A stretch of DNA of 58,636 nt from Bacillus sp. ISL-55 (lineage in GTDB: Bacteria; Bacillota; Bacilli; Bacillales; Cytobacillaceae), in contig NZ_JAGGQU010000014.1 of the NCBI RefSeq assembly GCF_018613155.1, positions 1 through 58,636 on the forward strand, given 5' to 3'. The notes beneath the pieces were generated by a model. It was not told the origin of the DNA, did no database searches, and saw nothing but the letters and a program-made list of their open reading frames with translations. Each line of letters opens with the position of its first letter. Within the stretch, counting starts at the first letter, position 1. Below are positions 58,610 through 58,636 of the stretch, piece by piece. The position numbers were made by a program, and so were the translations under genes.

Positions 58610-58636
58610 ATGTCTAGCTGCGGCTCCTAACTCCTC
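58610..58636 (-). repeat. Partial dispersed repeat at the window edge (copy D, inverted)
   Basis: TGTCTAGCTGCGGCTCCTAA matches the reverse complement of the right end of copies A-C (TGTCTAGCTCCAGCGCCTAG) with a few differences. The rest lies outside the window. Confidence 0.55.

Overview
The window is a stretch of chromosome from an endospore-forming member of the Bacillaceae, with moderate to low GC. Gene order follows the B. subtilis safA-nadACB-nifS-nadR-pheAB-obg ... clpX segment almost gene for gene. Sporulation genes (safA, spo0B, spoIVFA/FB, spoIIB, spoVID, ysxE, lonB), strong AGGAGG ribosome binding sites and frequent TTG/GTG starts fit this. The family is firm. A genus such as Mesobacillus, Cytobacillus or a relative is only a guess. 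No tRNA, rRNA, prophage, IS element or CRISPR array is visible.

Layout: (1) 1-7.5 kb: 3' part of safA missing at the window edge, the nadB-nadC-nadA operon, divergent nifS-type desulfurase and nadR. (2) 7.5-12.1 kb: rplU-prp-rpmA-spo0B-obg-pheB-pheA, with an L21 leader and a good sigma-A promoter. (3) 12.2-21.5 kb: rng, spoIVFA-spoIVFB, mreBCD-minCD, radC, maf. (4) 21.7-36.3 kb: spoIIB, then a 13-gene type IV pilus (T4P) operon at the place where B. subtilis has only comC, then a membrane GAF-GGDEF diguanylate cyclase gene. (5) 36.3-43.6 kb: folC, valS with a T-box leader, a small membrane protein gene, ysxE, spoVID. (6) 44.4-50.7 kb: the hemAXCDBL operon. (7) 50.9-58.3 kb: ysxD, engB-lonA, lonB, clpX.

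The pilus operon is the main departure from the standard locus. It encodes two minor prepilins, a PilX-like protein, an orphan membrane protein, a degenerate VanW-like protein, PilB, PilT, PilC, the major pilin, the prepilin peptidase, and PilM, PilN and PilO. It has its own promoter (34428-34457) and terminator (22888-22922). PilB starts with two tandem MshEN-type motifs, which bind c-di-GMP in other ATPases, and the next gene upstream is a GGDEF enzyme with no I-site. Local c-di-GMP control of pilus extension is a reasonable hypothesis.

The least explained feature is non-coding. Three intergenic regions (nadB/nifS, spoVID/hemL, lonB/clpX) each hold a tandem array with a 52-bp period. The three arrays have different sequences but the same design: every unit contains an inverted repeat able to form a hairpin. 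They look like members of one repeat class that keeps its period and fold while its sequence changes. A second, unrelated dispersed element of about 117 bp with imperfect terminal inverted repeats occurs at 13657, 17157 (expanded) and 40391, with a probable inverted partial copy at the right edge. The copy at 40391 sits between the valS T-box terminator and the valS start codon.
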